Shown in pieces: positions 11,601 through 22,375 of a DNA stretch of 64,000 bases. The notes beneath the pieces are model-generated. The model saw nothing but the letters and a program-made list of their open reading frames with translations, was not told the DNA's origin and did not search any database. The number at the start of each line of letters is the position of its first letter. The stretch's first letter is position 1. The stretch lies in assembly GCF_958295425.1 (NCBI RefSeq), contig NC_081142.1:21534530-21598529 (forward strand), written 5' to 3'. This DNA comes from Solea solea (lineage: Eukaryota > Chordata > Actinopteri > Pleuronectiformes > Soleidae). The position numbers and the translations under genes were made by a program.

Positions 11601-12819
11601 AACTTCAGCTGCTGCTACAACTACAACTGCTGTCCCAACTTCAACTGCTGCCACAACTACAACTACTTCACCTACCACAACTGCTTCACCAACTTCAACT
11701 GCTGCCCCAACAACTGCTTCACCAACTTCAACTGCTGCCTCAACAACTGCTTCCCCAACTTCAACTGCTGCCGCAACTACAACTGCTTCACCAACAACTG
11801 CTTCACCAACTTCAACAGCTGCCCCAACAACTGTTTCACCAACTTCAACTGCTGCCTCAACAATTGCTTCCCCAACTTCAACTGCTGCCGCAACTACAAC
11901 TGCTTCCCCAACTTCAACTGCTGCCGCAACTACAACTGCTTCCCCAACTTCAACTGCTGCTCCAACTACTGCTTCCCCAACTTCAACTGCTGTCGCAACT
12001 ACAACTGCTGCCGTAACTTCAACTGCTGCTACAACTACAACTGCTTTCCCAACTTCAACTGCTGCCCCAACAACTGTTTCACCAACATCAACTGCTGCCT
12101 CAACAACTGCTTCCCCAACTTCAACTGCAGCTGCAACTACAACTGCTGCTCCAACTACAACTGCTTCACCAACTTCAACTGCTGTCCCAACTACAACTGC
12201 TTCACCAACTTCAACTGCTGCTGCAACTACAACGACATCATCACCAACTTCAACTGCTGCTTCAACTACAACTGCTGCCACAACTACAACTGCTTCTCCA
12301 ACAACTGCTTCACCAACTTCAACTGCTGCTGTAACCACAACGACATCACCACCAACTTCAACTGCTGCTCCTACTTCAACTGCTCCCCCAACTACAACTG
12401 CTGCCCCAAATACAACTCCTTCACCTACCACAACTGCTTCACCAACTTCAACTGCTGCCCCAACTACAACTGCTGCACCAACAACTGCTTCACCAACTTC
12501 AACTGCTGCCTCAACAACTGCTGCTCCAAATACAACTGCCGCCCCAACTGCTGCTCCAACTACAACTGCTGTTCCAGCAACCGCAACTGCTTCCCCAACT
12601 TCAGTTGCTACCCCAACTGCAACAGGTGCACCACCTACAGCAACCCCTGCCCCAACAGTCCTCTCAACCATAGCAACCTCGGCTCCACCAACAGTGACAT
12701 CCAACTTAGCGACACAAACCAACCCAACTACAACTACAACTACCTCCAGTTCTGCTTGTTGTATCAGACTGGGTATGATCCATCTTCTGTTAGGACTTGT
12801 TTTATTTACCCTCTTTTAG
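5606..12819 (+). CDS. Gene 2: LU double-domain protein with giant mucin-like stalk, 2027 aa
   Basis: Predicted exons are 5606-5657, 6127-6228, 6319-6486, 6580-6696 and 7175-12819, all with phase-1 GT-AG introns. The head matches gene 1: signal peptide MMKLLLSLTLIWALSS, LU1 and LU2 with ten Cys each. From about residue 198 the protein is almost pure Thr, Ser, Ala, Pro and Val for nearly 1800 residues, in words such as TTTASPTSTAA, AAPTTVSPTS and AATTTTAVPTS. This is a composition expected to be densely O-glycosylated. The tail CCIRLGMIHLLLGLVLF is a likely GPI signal. An ATG inside intron 4 (7144) is in frame with exon 5 but lies before the splice acceptor, so it is not used as the start. Intron 1 carries a private insertion (5782-5893). 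Fish models of this kind are often named mucin-5AC-like on composition alone. No ligand is inferred. Confidence 0.8.
5782..5893. mobile_element. Small inverted-repeat insertion (MITE-like) in intron 1 of gene 2
   Basis: Perfect 12-bp inverted ends, GCCTGGGACACC (5782-5793) and GGTGTCCCAGGC (5882-5893), bound a 112-bp segment. The corresponding introns of genes 3-5 run straight through without it. It is either a non-autonomous element or a fold-back insertion. No clear target duplication was found. Confidence 0.5.
6229..6318 (+). other. In-frame 90-nt intron inside LU1 of gene 2
   Basis: Same length, phase, GGTATT donor side and TTTTCAG acceptor as in gene 1. It is stop-free. Confidence 0.75.
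7331..12600 (+). repeat. Mucin-coding minisatellite of gene 2 with 1317-bp higher-order repeat
   Basis: Units of 15-18 bp built from ACAACTGCT and ACTTCAACTGCT are nested in larger periods. Two rare landmarks recur exactly 1317 bp (439 codons) apart: a shortened CCCCAACTGCTGCCG at 9704 and 11021, and TCACCTACCA at 10351 and 11668. All spacings seen are multiples of three, so the frame is kept. Confidence 0.85.
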
Positions 12820-14220
12820 AATATGACATGGATGAATGACCACTGAAGCCACCAATAGACTGTGAGGTGTTTTTTTTTTTCTATTAGCCTTATTGCCATC
12901 TTTGGTTGATGGTTGTGTGAAGTAGAAGTTACACATTCAGTCAAAAGTCTAAAGAGTCTGGGTGAAACTGACTTTGCTGAAGGCGACACCAATACAATAC
13001 TCCCAGTACAGAAAACACTTTAACTTTAACTTAAGTAATTTAAACATTATTTAACATATAACTTAACTTGTACTACCTAATACTCACATTTTCAATATTC
13101 ACTGGTTATTTATTTTATGTGTATTTCAAATGAACTGAACACTTTACCATTGCATGCACTTTAAATGATCTTAATAATTGTACACATTGTTGTTTCAAAC
13201 CATATGTGCTATCCAGGGGGGCAGGACCTTACTGAGAATGTTTATTGTTTATTTGTTTATAAAACTTATTATTTATTAACTGTTGATTTAATTTATTTGT
13301 GCAGAAATACTTGGTTAACGTCTCTCCTCTGTCTGTCAAACTTTGACTTCTCCAGCAACCAAGTAAATGCTAAGTTTCTATAATAAAAAAGTTTTATTGA
13401 GCAGAAGAATTAGGGGGTTTAATTTGTTCCAATAATATTTGTATATGACCCACACATATTTCTTGATTTGAATGCATGTTTTGAGATCCACAAATAAAAA
13501 AATCCCATTTATAACTTGTATGTTGATTTTTACAAATATAGATGTGTATTTGTAAATAATATGACATTTGTAAAACTGAAAATTGCATTTGTGAATTGTG
13601 ATTCCGCATTTGTGGATCGCCAGCACACGCATTCATCGCTTTCCACAGTGACGTATTTTTGAGACGTTATATTTGTCTCAATAATGCCTTCCTTCATCAG
13701 CAGGTGGCATTGTTTTACAAGTACAATCTAGCTCAAGTGATGATGCACTCTCGCTTAGGGCTTAGGCATACAGCGCATCGATCACATGACCACGGCTCCG
13801 TGGCAAAAATCACGGGTCTGTGATGAAAATTACGTGAATAGCATAGGAAAACACCGTTAGTTACTTTTTGTAGCTTTCAGCATGAAGATAAAGCCGAAAT
13901 GCAAATGTCTGTTGGCTGGGTATGTATGTGATAACATTGTAAGGCCAATTTCTTATTATGATGTGATGTGATGTTACATATCCCTGATTCTGTGGCTAAG
14001 GGCTAGGTAACGTTGCCTGACTATGCTTTTAGCGATAGTCTAGCCCAGCTGAAGGCTAACGTTTAAGTTCAGAACTGTATAGCCAATGACTTTGGCCATT
14101 GTTCCACACTGCCTACGATGAGAATCCATGGCTAATTATTAGTAACTTGTTTTTGGATTAGCCTACAACAGGTAGACTTCAGCCACTAGCGGATACTTCT
14201 AGAGCCATGGTTAACAACTG
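12820..14220. other. 3' UTR and spacer of unit 2 before the LINE
   Basis: Shared with units 3-5 as far as about 13818. The following 0.4 kb (13819-14220) is shared only with unit 5 (55460-55852). A TTTGTAAA/CATTTGTG-rich stretch lies at 13500-13615. No gene is seen. Confidence 0.6.
13382..13387 (+). promoter_or_regulatory. Polyadenylation signal AATAAA, gene 2
   Basis: AATAAA follows the conserved GCTAAGTTTCT context 563 nt after the stop. GT-rich sequence follows. Confidence 0.6.
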
Positions 14221-14493
14221 CTGAGCTGCGGCTGAGAGAACTGTCCGGGGCGGTAACGTATTGTGTCACTTCCTGTGCTTCCACTGGTGTTACGCTGTGT
14301 GCCTTCTGCGCTCTCTGCGGTTTTCTATCTACTGGAACGATCGACTGTTCTAACTGAACAAACGCTCGTTTTTATTACTAATACTAGTACTAAGACTAAT
14401 ATTCTCACCCACTACTTTTGTTCAAACTCTATCGTTTACGTAGATCACGTACGGTGTTTCTCTCTCTGCTAGCGTAAAGTTAGCTTAGCAGCG

Positions 14494-15360
14494 ATGGCTT
14501 CTCTCTCTCCCTCTCCTTCTCCTGCTCTCTCCTGTGTTGTGTGCCACATGTTTAGCTACTCCTCTGCCTCCTTTAGCGATAAAAGTACTTGTAAAAAATG
14601 TAGCTTGCTGGCTAGGTTGGAGGCGAGGCTTAGTGAAGTAGAAACTCGGCTCCGCACCATAGAAGCTAAATCAGTTAGCCACTCCCCAGTAGTCGGTGCG
14701 GACCACATAGCATTAGCTCCCTCAGCAGCTCCCGTGCAGCCGGGAGACAAACAGGGCAGCTGGGTGACTGTCCGCACTAAGAGGCGTAGTGTTAAGCCTA
14801 AGAGTCCTGTCCACCACCAAACTGTTCACACCTCAAACAAGTTTTCCCCTCTCAGCACCACACAGACTGAGAAACCAACTCTGGTGATTGGTGATTCCAT
14901 CCTGAGGAACGTGAAAATAGCGACGCCAGCGACCACAGTCAAGTGTTTTCCCGGGGCCAGAGCGGGCGACATAGAATCTTATCTGAAACTGCTGGCTACA
15001 GATAAACGTACATTCAGTAAAGTTATTATTCACGTCGGCAGTAATGACACCCGATTACGCCAATCGGAGGTCACGAAAGTTAATGTTAAGTCTGTGTGTA
15101 GGTACGCACAATCTATGTCGGACAACGTAATTTTCTCTGGTCCTTTGCCCAATGTAACCAGTGATGACATGTATAGCCGCATGTCATCATTCAATCGCTG
15201 GCTGTCGAGGTGGTGTCCAGAAAACAACATTGGGTTTTTAGATAACTGGCAAAACTTCTGGGGGAAACCTGGTCTCATGAAGAGAGACGGCGTCCATCCT
15301 ACTTTGGATGGAGCAGCTCTCTTATCTAGCAGCTTAGAGCATTTTATTAGAAACCCATGA
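14494..15360 (+). CDS. LINE ORF1: coiled-coil plus SGNH esterase-like protein
   Basis: 288 aa. Residues 14-17 (CVVC) and 33-36 (CKKC) form a possible zinc-binding pair. A short coiled coil (about 39-58, [20 protein letters not shown]) follows, then a basic linker (94-103). The C-terminal half has the SGNH/GDSL hydrolase blocks: GDS at 133-135 (nucleophile Ser), Gly in GARAGD at 154-159, GSND at 182-185 and DGVH at 265-268 (Asp and His of the triad). ORF1 proteins with an esterase domain are known from the CR1/L2 group, including zebrafish ZfL2-1, where they bind RNA and self-associate. All catalytic blocks are intact. The TGA stop at 15358 is followed by the second ORF in the same frame. Confidence 0.82.
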   Translation: MASLSPSPSPALSCVVCHMFSYSSASFSDKSTCKKCSLLARLEARLSEVETRLRTIEAKSVSHSPVVGADHIALAPSAAPVQPGDKQGSWVTVRTKRRSVKPKSPVHHQTVHTSNKFSPLSTTQTEKPTLVIGDSILRNVKIATPATTVKCFPGARAGDIESYLKLLATDKRTFSKVIIHVGSNDTRLRQSEVTKVNVKSVCRYAQSMSDNVIFSGPLPNVTSDDMYSRMSSFNRWLSRWCPENNIGFLDNWQNFWGKPGLMKRDGVHPTLDGAALLSSSLEHFIRNP

Positions 15361-15411
15361 CAAACCAGAGTTGAGACCAGGACACAGAGTTGCAGTCTTT
15401 CATGCTTCTCT

Positions 15412-18400
15412 GTGCTTCTTTACGAGCAGTCACCAATTAAAAACCCCATAGAGACTGTGTCTGTCCCTCGACCTACTAAAGTAAAAACTAAAGTAAATAA
15501 AGTAAATGAAGTAAATAAATCAATAACAAACAGAAGAGGAGTTAGACATTCTAACTTAATAAAGATTAATACTAACAATAAAATAGAGTCAAATAATACC
15601 ACTTTTAAATGTGGACTATTAAATATTAGGTCTCTCTCCTCAAAATCTGTTTTAATAAATGATCTCATTTCTGACAATTGTATTGATTTATTCTGTGTAA
15701 CTGAAACTTGGTTACATGAAGAAGATTACGTTAGTCTAAATGAGTCAACTCCACCCACTCATGCTAATACCCATATTCCTAGAAGCTCAGGCCGAGGAGG
15801 AGGTGTAGCAGCCATTTTTAATACTAGATTATTAATCAATCCCAAACCCAAACTAGGATATTCATCGTTTGAAAGCCTTATTCTTAATCTAGCTCATCCT
15901 AGTTGGAAATCACAAAAACCAGTTATGATAGTCACAGTTTATCGTCCACCTGCTCCTTATTCAGAGTTCCTATCAGAGTTCTCTGAGTTCTTATCTGAGT
16001 TGGTGCTTAAGACGGATAAAATCATAATTGTAGGGGATTTCAACATCCATGTAGATGTTGACCGTGATAGTCTTAGCTGCGCATTTAACTCGCTGTTGGA
16101 ATCAATAGGTTTTATTCAACACGTTAATAAACCAACTCATTACCTTAATCACACCCTCGACCTTGTTTTAACTTATGGTATTGATATTGATAACTTAAAC
16201 ATAGTTCCTCAAAACCCTCTCCTTACTGATCATTATTTACTCACATTTAATTGTACAATAATGAACTACAATAACATAAATAAGAAATACAGCTACAGCC
16301 GGTGCCTGTCTGATAATAATATTAATACATTCAAAGAGACAGTGCAACCTTTATTTAACTCGGTGCCATATGTCAGTACATCTGAAGGTACCGTTTGTGA
16401 TTTTACCCCCGCCCTCATAGATAACCTTGTTGATAGTACAGCGGCCTCACTGCGTACTACATTAGATTGTGTTGCCCCTCTGAAAAAGAAGGTGGTGAAT
16501 CAGATGAGACGAGCACCATGGTTTAACTCCAATACTCGTGCTCTTAAACAGGGGTTACGTAGATTAGAAAGAAAATGGCGTTCCAATAACCTAGAGGAAT
16601 TTTATATAGCCTGGAAAGATGGTTTTGTAGCTTACAAAAAAGCCCTACACAAAGCTAGAGCTGCCTATTATTCTTCTCTAATTGAAGAAAATAAGAATAA
16701 TCATAGATTTCTTTTCAGCACTGTAGCCAGGCTGACACAGAGCCACAGCTCCACTGAACCATCTATTCCTTTAACACTGAGCAGTGATGACTTTATGAAC
16801 TTTTTTGTGAATAAAATAACATCAATTAGAATAAATATTGATCATCTCCTCCCTCATATTGGGACTGACTCATCTTTTAGCACAAGAGCTTTAGAAGCAC
16901 CAGGTGCACATTTAGACAGTTTCTCCCCTATAGATCTCCCTGAATTAACATCATTAGTTTCATCATCTAAGCCATCAACCTGTCAGTTAGATCCTATCCC
17001 CACCAAACTGTTTAAAGATGTCTTTCCTTTAATTAACAGCTCTATATTAACTCAAATTAATCTATCCTTATTAACTGGATATGTGCCCCAAACGTTTAAA
17101 ATAGCAGTTATTAAACCCCTTCTCAAAAAAGCGACCCTTGACCCAGACATTTTAGCTAACTACCGACCTATATCTAATCTTCCCTTTGTTTCTAAAATCT
17201 TAGAAAAAGTAGTTGCTAATCAACTATGTGAATATTTGCGCATTAATGGCCTGTTTGAAGATTTTCAGTCAGGTTTTAGATTAAACCATAGCACAGAAAC
17301 AGCACTAGTTAAAGTTAGTAATGATCTTCTCTTGGCTTCTGATAATGGTCTAGTCTCTTTACTTGTCCTGTTGGATCTTAGTGCTGCATTTGACACCATA
17401 GATCATAATATTCTACTGCAGAGACTGGAGCAGACTCTTGGTATCACAGGTGCTGCCCTCTGCTGGTTTAAATCATACTTATCTGATAGATTCCAGTTTG
17501 TTCATGTTAATGATAAAGCCTCACTTCAAACTAAAGTTAATTGTGGAGTTCCACAAGGCTCAGTGCTTGGGCCTATACTTTTTACCTTATATATGCTTCC
17601 TCTAGGGAACATTATTAGAAAGCACAACATACATTTTCATTGTTATGCAGATGACACACAGCTTTATTTATCAATGAGGCCGGATGAAATAAATCAGGTT
17701 GTTCAACTCCAGGAATGTCTCAGAGACATTAAGTCCTGGATGACCTGTAACTTTCTACTTTTAAACTCAGAAAAAACTGAGGTCATTATACTCGGCCCTA
17801 AACACCTCAGAGAAAAACTTTCCGATCACATTGTCACTTTAGATGACATCACCCTGGCTTCCAGTTCCACTGTGAGGAACCTTGGAGTTACTTTTGACCA
17901 GGAAATGTCATTTGACTCACACATTAAACTAATTTCCAGAACAGCCTTCTTCCACCTGCGGAACATTAAGAAAATTAGAAACATTCTGTCTTTACGGGAT
18001 GCTGAAAAACTAGTTCATGCTTTTGTTACATCTAGATTAGATTACTGTAACTCCTTATTATCAGGATGTTCCAACAAGTCTGTTAGAACCCTTCAGTTAA
18101 TTCAAAATGCTGCAGCACGAGTTCTGACAGGAACTAGAAAGAGAGACCATATAACTCCAGTGTTAGCTTCTCTACACTGGCTCCCTGTACAGTTTAGAAT
18201 TAAATTTAAAATCCTCCTCCTCACGTACAAAGCACTTAATGGTCAGGCCCCTTCATACCTGAAAAACTTAGTCTTACCTTATCGCCCTAATAGACCACTT
18301 AGGTCACAAAATACAGGCTTACTTGTGGTTCCTAGAGTCTGCAAGAGCAGAATGGGAGGCAGAGCCTTTAGTTACCAGGCCCCTCTCCTGTGGAACCAGC

Positions 18401-18486
18401 TCCCAATGATAGTTCGGGGGGCGGACACTCTCTCTGTATTTAAAGTTAAACTTAAAACTTTCCTTTTTGATAAAGCTTATAGTTAG
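15412..18486 (+). CDS. LINE ORF2: AP-endonuclease and reverse transcriptase
   Basis: The given start is a GTG. The frame is open from 15361, just after the ORF1 stop, and no in-frame ATG occurs before the endonuclease core, so the true start is uncertain. Counting from 15412 gives 1024 aa. The endonuclease (about 65-290) shows [23 protein letters not shown] and TDHYLL motifs. The reverse transcriptase (about 560-830) shows [34 protein letters not shown] and the catalytic YADD at 745-748. A C-terminal region with RLDYCNSLL and LHWLPV is typical of L2/CR1 polymerases. No frameshift or stop interrupts it, so the protein may be functional. It would nick target DNA and prime cDNA synthesis on the element's own RNA. 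Confidence 0.87.
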   Translation: MLLYEQSPIKNPIETVSVPRPTKVKTKVNKVNEVNKSITNRRGVRHSNLIKINTNNKIESNNTTFKCGLLNIRSLSSKSVLINDLISDNCIDLFCVTETWLHEEDYVSLNESTPPTHANTHIPRSSGRGGGVAAIFNTRLLINPKPKLGYSSFESLILNLAHPSWKSQKPVMIVTVYRPPAPYSEFLSEFSEFLSELVLKTDKIIIVGDFNIHVDVDRDSLSCAFNSLLESIGFIQHVNKPTHYLNHTLDLVLTYGIDIDNLNIVPQNPLLTDHYLLTFNCTIMNYNNINKKYSYSRCLSDNNINTFKETVQPLFNSVPYVSTSEGTVCDFTPALIDNLVDSTAASLRTTLDCVAPLKKKVVNQMRRAPWFNSNTRALKQGLRRLERKWRSNNLEEFYIAWKDGFVAYKKALHKARAAYYSSLIEENKNNHRFLFSTVARLTQSHSSTEPSIPLTLSSDDFMNFFVNKITSIRINIDHLLPHIGTDSSFSTRALEAPGAHLDSFSPIDLPELTSLVSSSKPSTCQLDPIPTKLFKDVFPLINSSILTQINLSLLTGYVPQTFKIAVIKPLLKKATLDPDILANYRPISNLPFVSKILEKVVANQLCEYLRINGLFEDFQSGFRLNHSTETALVKVSNDLLLASDNGLVSLLVLLDLSAAFDTIDHNILLQRLEQTLGITGAALCWFKSYLSDRFQFVHVNDKASLQTKVNCGVPQGSVLGPILFTLYMLPLGNIIRKHNIHFHCYADDTQLYLSMRPDEINQVVQLQECLRDIKSWMTCNFLLLNSEKTEVIILGPKHLREKLSDHIVTLDDITLASSSTVRNLGVTFDQEMSFDSHIKLISRTAFFHLRNIKKIRNILSLRDAEKLVHAFVTSRLDYCNSLLSGCSNKSVRTLQLIQNAAARVLTGTRKRDHITPVLASLHWLPVQFRIKFKILLLTYKALNGQAPSYLKNLVLPYRPNRPLRSQNTGLLVVPRVCKSRMGGRAFSYQAPLLWNQLPMIVRGADTLSVFKVKLKTFLFDKAYS

Positions 18487-18528
18487 AGCTGGTCCAGGTT
18501 TCCCTGAACCAGCTCTAACTATAAGCTT
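18473..18528 (+). other. 26-bp hairpin spanning the ORF2 stop codon
   Basis: Arms 18473-18498 and 18503-18528 pair with one mismatch around a four-base loop (TTTC). The TAG stop (18484-18486) lies in the left arm. Such a stem in the RNA could influence termination or be a recognition structure for the reverse transcriptase. Function is inferred only. Confidence 0.8.
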
Positions 18529-19185
18529 ATAAGCTCTTAGTTATGCTGCTATAGAACTAGACTGCTGGGGGATTTTTTATCTGTGGTGCACGCACATTCA
18601 CTCTCTCACACTCAGGATATGATTTTGACTTTTTATATGTCATTAACCTTGTCTCTTTCTCTCCCTAGTTTGTGTATTTCCTTCCTTCCCTCTCTCTCTC
18701 TCTCTCTGTATTCTCATCATGCAGGTTGCGGGACCAAGATCCAGTTTTCGAGGCTACCCACATCATCACCATTATTATTGTGCTATAATTAAAAAGTCAA
18801 TATCATTAATTGTATTAACTTGTAACTTGATACAGTTGTTGTGTATCTGCTCCTGGTCTCTCTCTCTCTTCTGTCTCTACCTCATCTCCCTCTTGTCCTT
18901 TCTCTCCCCCCTCCCCTTTCTGTCCTCCACCTCTCCTCTGTCCCCGATTTTCCTTTCACCCCAACCGGTCGAGGCAGATGACTGCACATTTCTGAGCCTG
19001 GTTCTGCCAGAGATTTCTTCCTGTTAAGAGGGAGTTTTTTCTCTCCACTGATGCCTAGTGCTTGCTCATTGTGTGAACTGTTGGGGTTCTCTGCTCTCTT
19101 TGATGTTGTCTATGTACAGTGCCCTGAGATAATGTATGTTATGATTTGGCGCTATACAAATAAAATTGAATTGAATTGAATTGAA
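18487..19185 (+). other. LINE 3' untranslated region and tail
   Basis: CT-rich tracts (about 18640-18715 and 18850-18960) lead into a conserved-looking end, TTTGGCGCTATACAAATAAA, and (TTGAA)n. This is the tail that ends many truncated fish L2 copies. No coding sequence is seen. Confidence 0.7.
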
Positions 19186-20658
19186 TATCAGGACTTAAAA
19201 TGTCACACTTAGCTTTTTCTATTTTCTATTGATTTCAGCCGATTTTACAAAAAGGTAACCACTTACTGCATGCATTAGATCAATAGAACTGTCAGTTTGC
19301 AAACAAAATCAAGAATTACAAATTTTTGAATTTGTGTATCGTTACCTAGCAACCGAGGCTTATACGTCATCCAACTCTGCAGCCGTTCATTGCATCCAGC
19401 ATGAGACATACTGTAGCATAGTGGATAGAGGATCTGGACTTGCCTCAAGGATCTATGGTTCGAATCTCAAAGATAGTGTTGTCATTTTCTTCATTTTAGA
19501 CTGCATATTTGCATGCCAACATGAAATGATGTAAAAGTATTATTATTATTATTGTAGAAATATGCTTTAGGCCTGATGACAAACAAAATGACTGAAAACT
19601 CAGCCATCTTCTCATTTGTTATTGATTATTCAATTGAACTGGCTACACCAGATGCGACTGCATAGCAAACATTCTAACAGGAAACATTAACACAGCAAGT
19701 AATAGAGAGATTACACAACAGAGTATCATATGTGTCGTTTTTAGTCAGGCTTCCATCTTTTTACGAACGATAGGTGATGAGTTGATGGTGCAGAAAGGAA
19801 CCCCACTGACACAGGACTCATACCGAACAAAGGGGATTTTATTTGGTTACAAGTAAGGCATCAGACCAAGCTCTGCAGAAGCTTGGGAGAATGTGTTCCT
19901 GCCGAATTACCGAATAATTCTGGCCCCTGTGAGCGTGACCACACTTTTTAAAGGTTATCTAACTACCCTTCCTATACAACACATGATCGTAAATATTAGA
20001 TAAATTACAACAGGTTTGACATCGGGACCACTATACAATATAGGAGGTATCTGTGTTTCTTCAACAAGCCTTACCCAGGACTGGCCCGTAAACAGCTTGT
20101 GACCCCAAAATCAACCCCAATGAGGAGTTTCCTGCTTGCTTTTCAATGCAATGGAATACACATCTTGACAAGTCAGATATGTCACATGCTCTACAGCAAG
20201 CCCCGGTTGATCCAGACTAACTGTGGTGTCCCACAGTATATTATTTACTTCATACACTCCCCACAATTTAAAAAGAAACAATTATGCAGAAGCATCCCTC
20301 ACCCCCGAGGTCATCTAGGAAAGGCTTGTTTATGTGTGGCAGGAACTATCCTGGTTATTGGGTGGAAAGCATGTAGTAAACTGCCACTTCCAGAGGCATG
20401 ACAAACAGACGTAGCTCAAAATACCTCTGCACGAGATTGCATTGACCTACAAACAATCACACTAGTGATCTGGATGATGTATGCAGAACGATGGAAATCA
20501 TATCAACAACAACATGTGCTAGTTTTCTAGGAGTGATGGCTATCTAGTAATCCTGTGTAATGATGGAGGAGCTCAGGGAATTCCACAAAATGGTAGCAAC
20601 TGCTGAACCAAAAGACGGCTGCTCTTTTTGCCATTTTGGATAAATACAAAAGCTGCTT
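19186..20658. other. Unit 2 spacer downstream of the LINE
   Basis: Continues the duplicated unit and matches 32399-33815 and 46892-48308. It includes a tRNA-like sequence, a (TTA)n stretch near 19538-19552 and a moderately GC-balanced block (19790-20400) that looks repeat-derived but was not identified. ORFs here (for example 20099-20401) show no recognisable domain. Confidence 0.5.
19407..19479 (+). repeat. Degenerate tRNA-like/tRNA-derived sequence, unit 2
   Basis: A box-A-like TAGCATAGTGGA (19414) and a B-box-like GGTTCGAATC (19457) are 43 nt apart, which is tRNA spacing. The T stem and acceptor stem pair poorly, so a functional tRNA is unlikely. A SINE head or tRNA pseudogene fits better. 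Confidence 0.45.
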
Positions 20659-21133
20659 CTGTCATGATTTGTCACTTCAATTAAGTGTCTTTGCTTTTTC
20701 CCTTCATGTTCCATGTCTTGTCTTCCTGTTTTATTTTGTGATCACTCACCCCTGTCTCTGTTTCAGGTTCCTGTCTGCCCCGCCCCCGTCCTCGTCTGCG
20801 TGCACCTGATCCCTGACTGTGTCTCCCACATCTGCATGCAGTCACTCCCCAATCATGCCCTGCTTTTATTCCCCTCTGTGTCTTGTCTTGCTGCCAGTTG
20901 GTTGATGTTCACAGCTCACATTTCAGCACTCTTACCACAGCCATAGTCACAGTCTTCACTTGCATACCTTTTTCACCTTGCCTTGTTGCCTGAGGTTTTT
21001 TGTACCTCTGCCAGATCTGATTGGCCTCCCGTGTACCGAACCTCTGCCTGGAAATAAACTCTGTTACTGACTGAATCGTGTCCTGAATCTTGCCTTTGAG
21101 TCCTTTGTTCTGCCTTGCCATAGTCCCTGACAG
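20659..21133. mobile_element. Insertion with CTGTCA...TGACAG ends, unit 2
   Basis: 475 bp bounded by 6-bp inverted ends CTGTCA (20659-20664) and TGACAG (21128-21133). It is CT-rich in the middle with an AAATAAA near the right end. Unit 1 (around 4055-4090) reads across this site without it, so it is an insertion. A CTT flanks both sides. The class is unknown. Confidence 0.55.
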
Positions 21134-22317
21134 CTTCACATCATTGTGTGAAGTTTTCACGATGCTTCGTCTAGTTTCTACTACTTTAATTTTTACCACT
21201 TTGTAGCAGTACTGTAGATAGTACCTTGAACAAAATTCACTCTGTATATTTATAACTTTTTCTTAAATATTGTACAACAAAATAATATTCTTTAAAGATT
21301 TAATCATTTTAATTGTAGTAGAAATTAGATTTTTGCTACACACATTTCAAAAGGTCATTAGACATAAATGTAAGGACATAAAATAATGTCCTTACATTTG
21401 TCACACGTCGCTTGCACATGTGCTTGTTGTTTGTCATCATCTGGAATGTTGTAAAACTGGTGAATCATCTGTCCTCTTCATTCATTGATAGTATCTACGT
21501 ATCTTGATGCAACAAAAATAACATCTGTACGTATGTAGTTGTTTGCACTTCAGATTTTTTAAGCATTTGCGGTTGTTGAATACAATTAATTGCACCATAA
21601 GGACACAGCATGGAATCCCTAAATAGATGTAGCTATGTTAGTAACTTAATACAGTGTAATGAAATAAAATGTGTAGATTCAAGATTGATTTTGATGTCAA
21701 TTTGTTTTAAAGAACAGAATCATACACTTATTTCTACCACAATGACTGAATCTTTAAAAAAATAAAATATCTGTGACTAAATATTACAGAGGTGAAATCA
21801 GACGAAAAAAAAGAATGTTATGAATTACATTATGAAAATGTGCAGTGCCATCAAAATTTAAAAAGACCTGATATTAACATATCATTTGGCTTCAGAAATG
21901 TATTGTTTCCATTCACTGACAGCAGTATATTGCAGTTTTATTTGTTTCAGTTTTTTTATATGGTTAAAGGTCATTTGTCACAAATTCACTCTTCAATGTG
22001 ACAATATCATGGGTTAAATATAGAGCACTGTAACAAAATCTAGAATCTTTAAATAAAGGTCAAGAGGATAAACAGTGTTTATATTTAATTAACTATTAAA
22101 CTATTAATTATTATAACTATTTTAGACAAAGTTATAAACACAAACACTGGAAAAAATTAAGGTGTGTTTAGGAGCATTTTGGCGTGGTTTGACGTTGTGG
22201 AAGGACAAAAGAGGACATGACGTTATGACTGATTCACTCACTTTAAAAAAATGACACACCCAATCATTGATGTATATAGACGTGCATCAGTCATAACTGT
22301 ATTCATCACCTTCACAA
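21134..22317. other. Spacer and 5' flank of gene 3
   Basis: AT-rich, no gene seen. It carries the 14-bp-arm palindrome (21366-21399) and the conserved CRE-like block GGACATGACGTTATGACTG at about 22213-22231. Confidence 0.5.
21366..21399. repeat. Palindrome with 14-bp arms, unit 2/3 junction
   Basis: AAATGTAAGGACAT and ATGTCCTTACATTT flank the spacer AAAATA. The right arm exists in unit 1 (about 4594) but its left arm does not, so the palindrome arose before units 2-4 were duplicated. Confidence 0.75.
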
Positions 22318-22324
22318 TATAAAG
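22318..22324 (+). promoter_or_regulatory. TATA box (TATAAAG) of gene 3
   Basis: 58 nt before the start codon, in the block conserved in all units. Confidence 0.6.
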
Positions 22325-22375
22325 AGTGTCTCTGTGCTGTAAGGTTTAGTAACAAATCTGCAGTAGTGTTAGATC

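Larger units (their letters stand above)
14221..19185 (+). mobile_element. Full-length L2/CR1-type LINE retrotransposon
   Basis: The edges come from comparing unit 2 with the LINE-free unit 5. The shared TTAACAACTG ends at 14220, and shared ATATCAGGACTT resumes at about 19184-19187. Inside are a 5' region (14221-14493), an ORF1 with coiled coil and esterase domain, an intact ORF2 with endonuclease and reverse transcriptase, a 0.7-kb CT-rich 3' region and a TTGAA repeat tail (19166-19185) after GGCGCTATACAAATAAAA. This layout matches fish L2-clade elements such as ZfL2 in zebrafish. No target-site duplication is evident. Instead about 38 bp present in unit 5 is missing here. Both ORFs are uninterrupted, which suggests a recent insertion. 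Confidence 0.85.

Noticed and set aside
7119..12722. Very long minus-strand ORFs rich in Val/Ala/Gly/Glu (also at 23784-31298, 36954-45791 and 51457-54435; plus-strand equivalents over gene 6)
   Set aside because: They mirror the repeat codons, run past exon borders into intron sequence and have no start context or domain. They are shadows of the mucin exons.
13378..13636. Small minus-strand ORFs in the 3' flank (units 2-5)
   Set aside because: Two overlapping frames are equally conserved, which is DNA-level copying and not coding constraint.
19407..19479. Functional tRNA gene
   Set aside because: A and B boxes are present but the T stem and acceptor stem have several mismatches.
20099..20401. 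Conserved 100-aa ORF in units 2-4
   Set aside because: Conservation follows from recent duplication of the whole unit. No domain, no splice or promoter signs, and unit 1 does not keep the frame.
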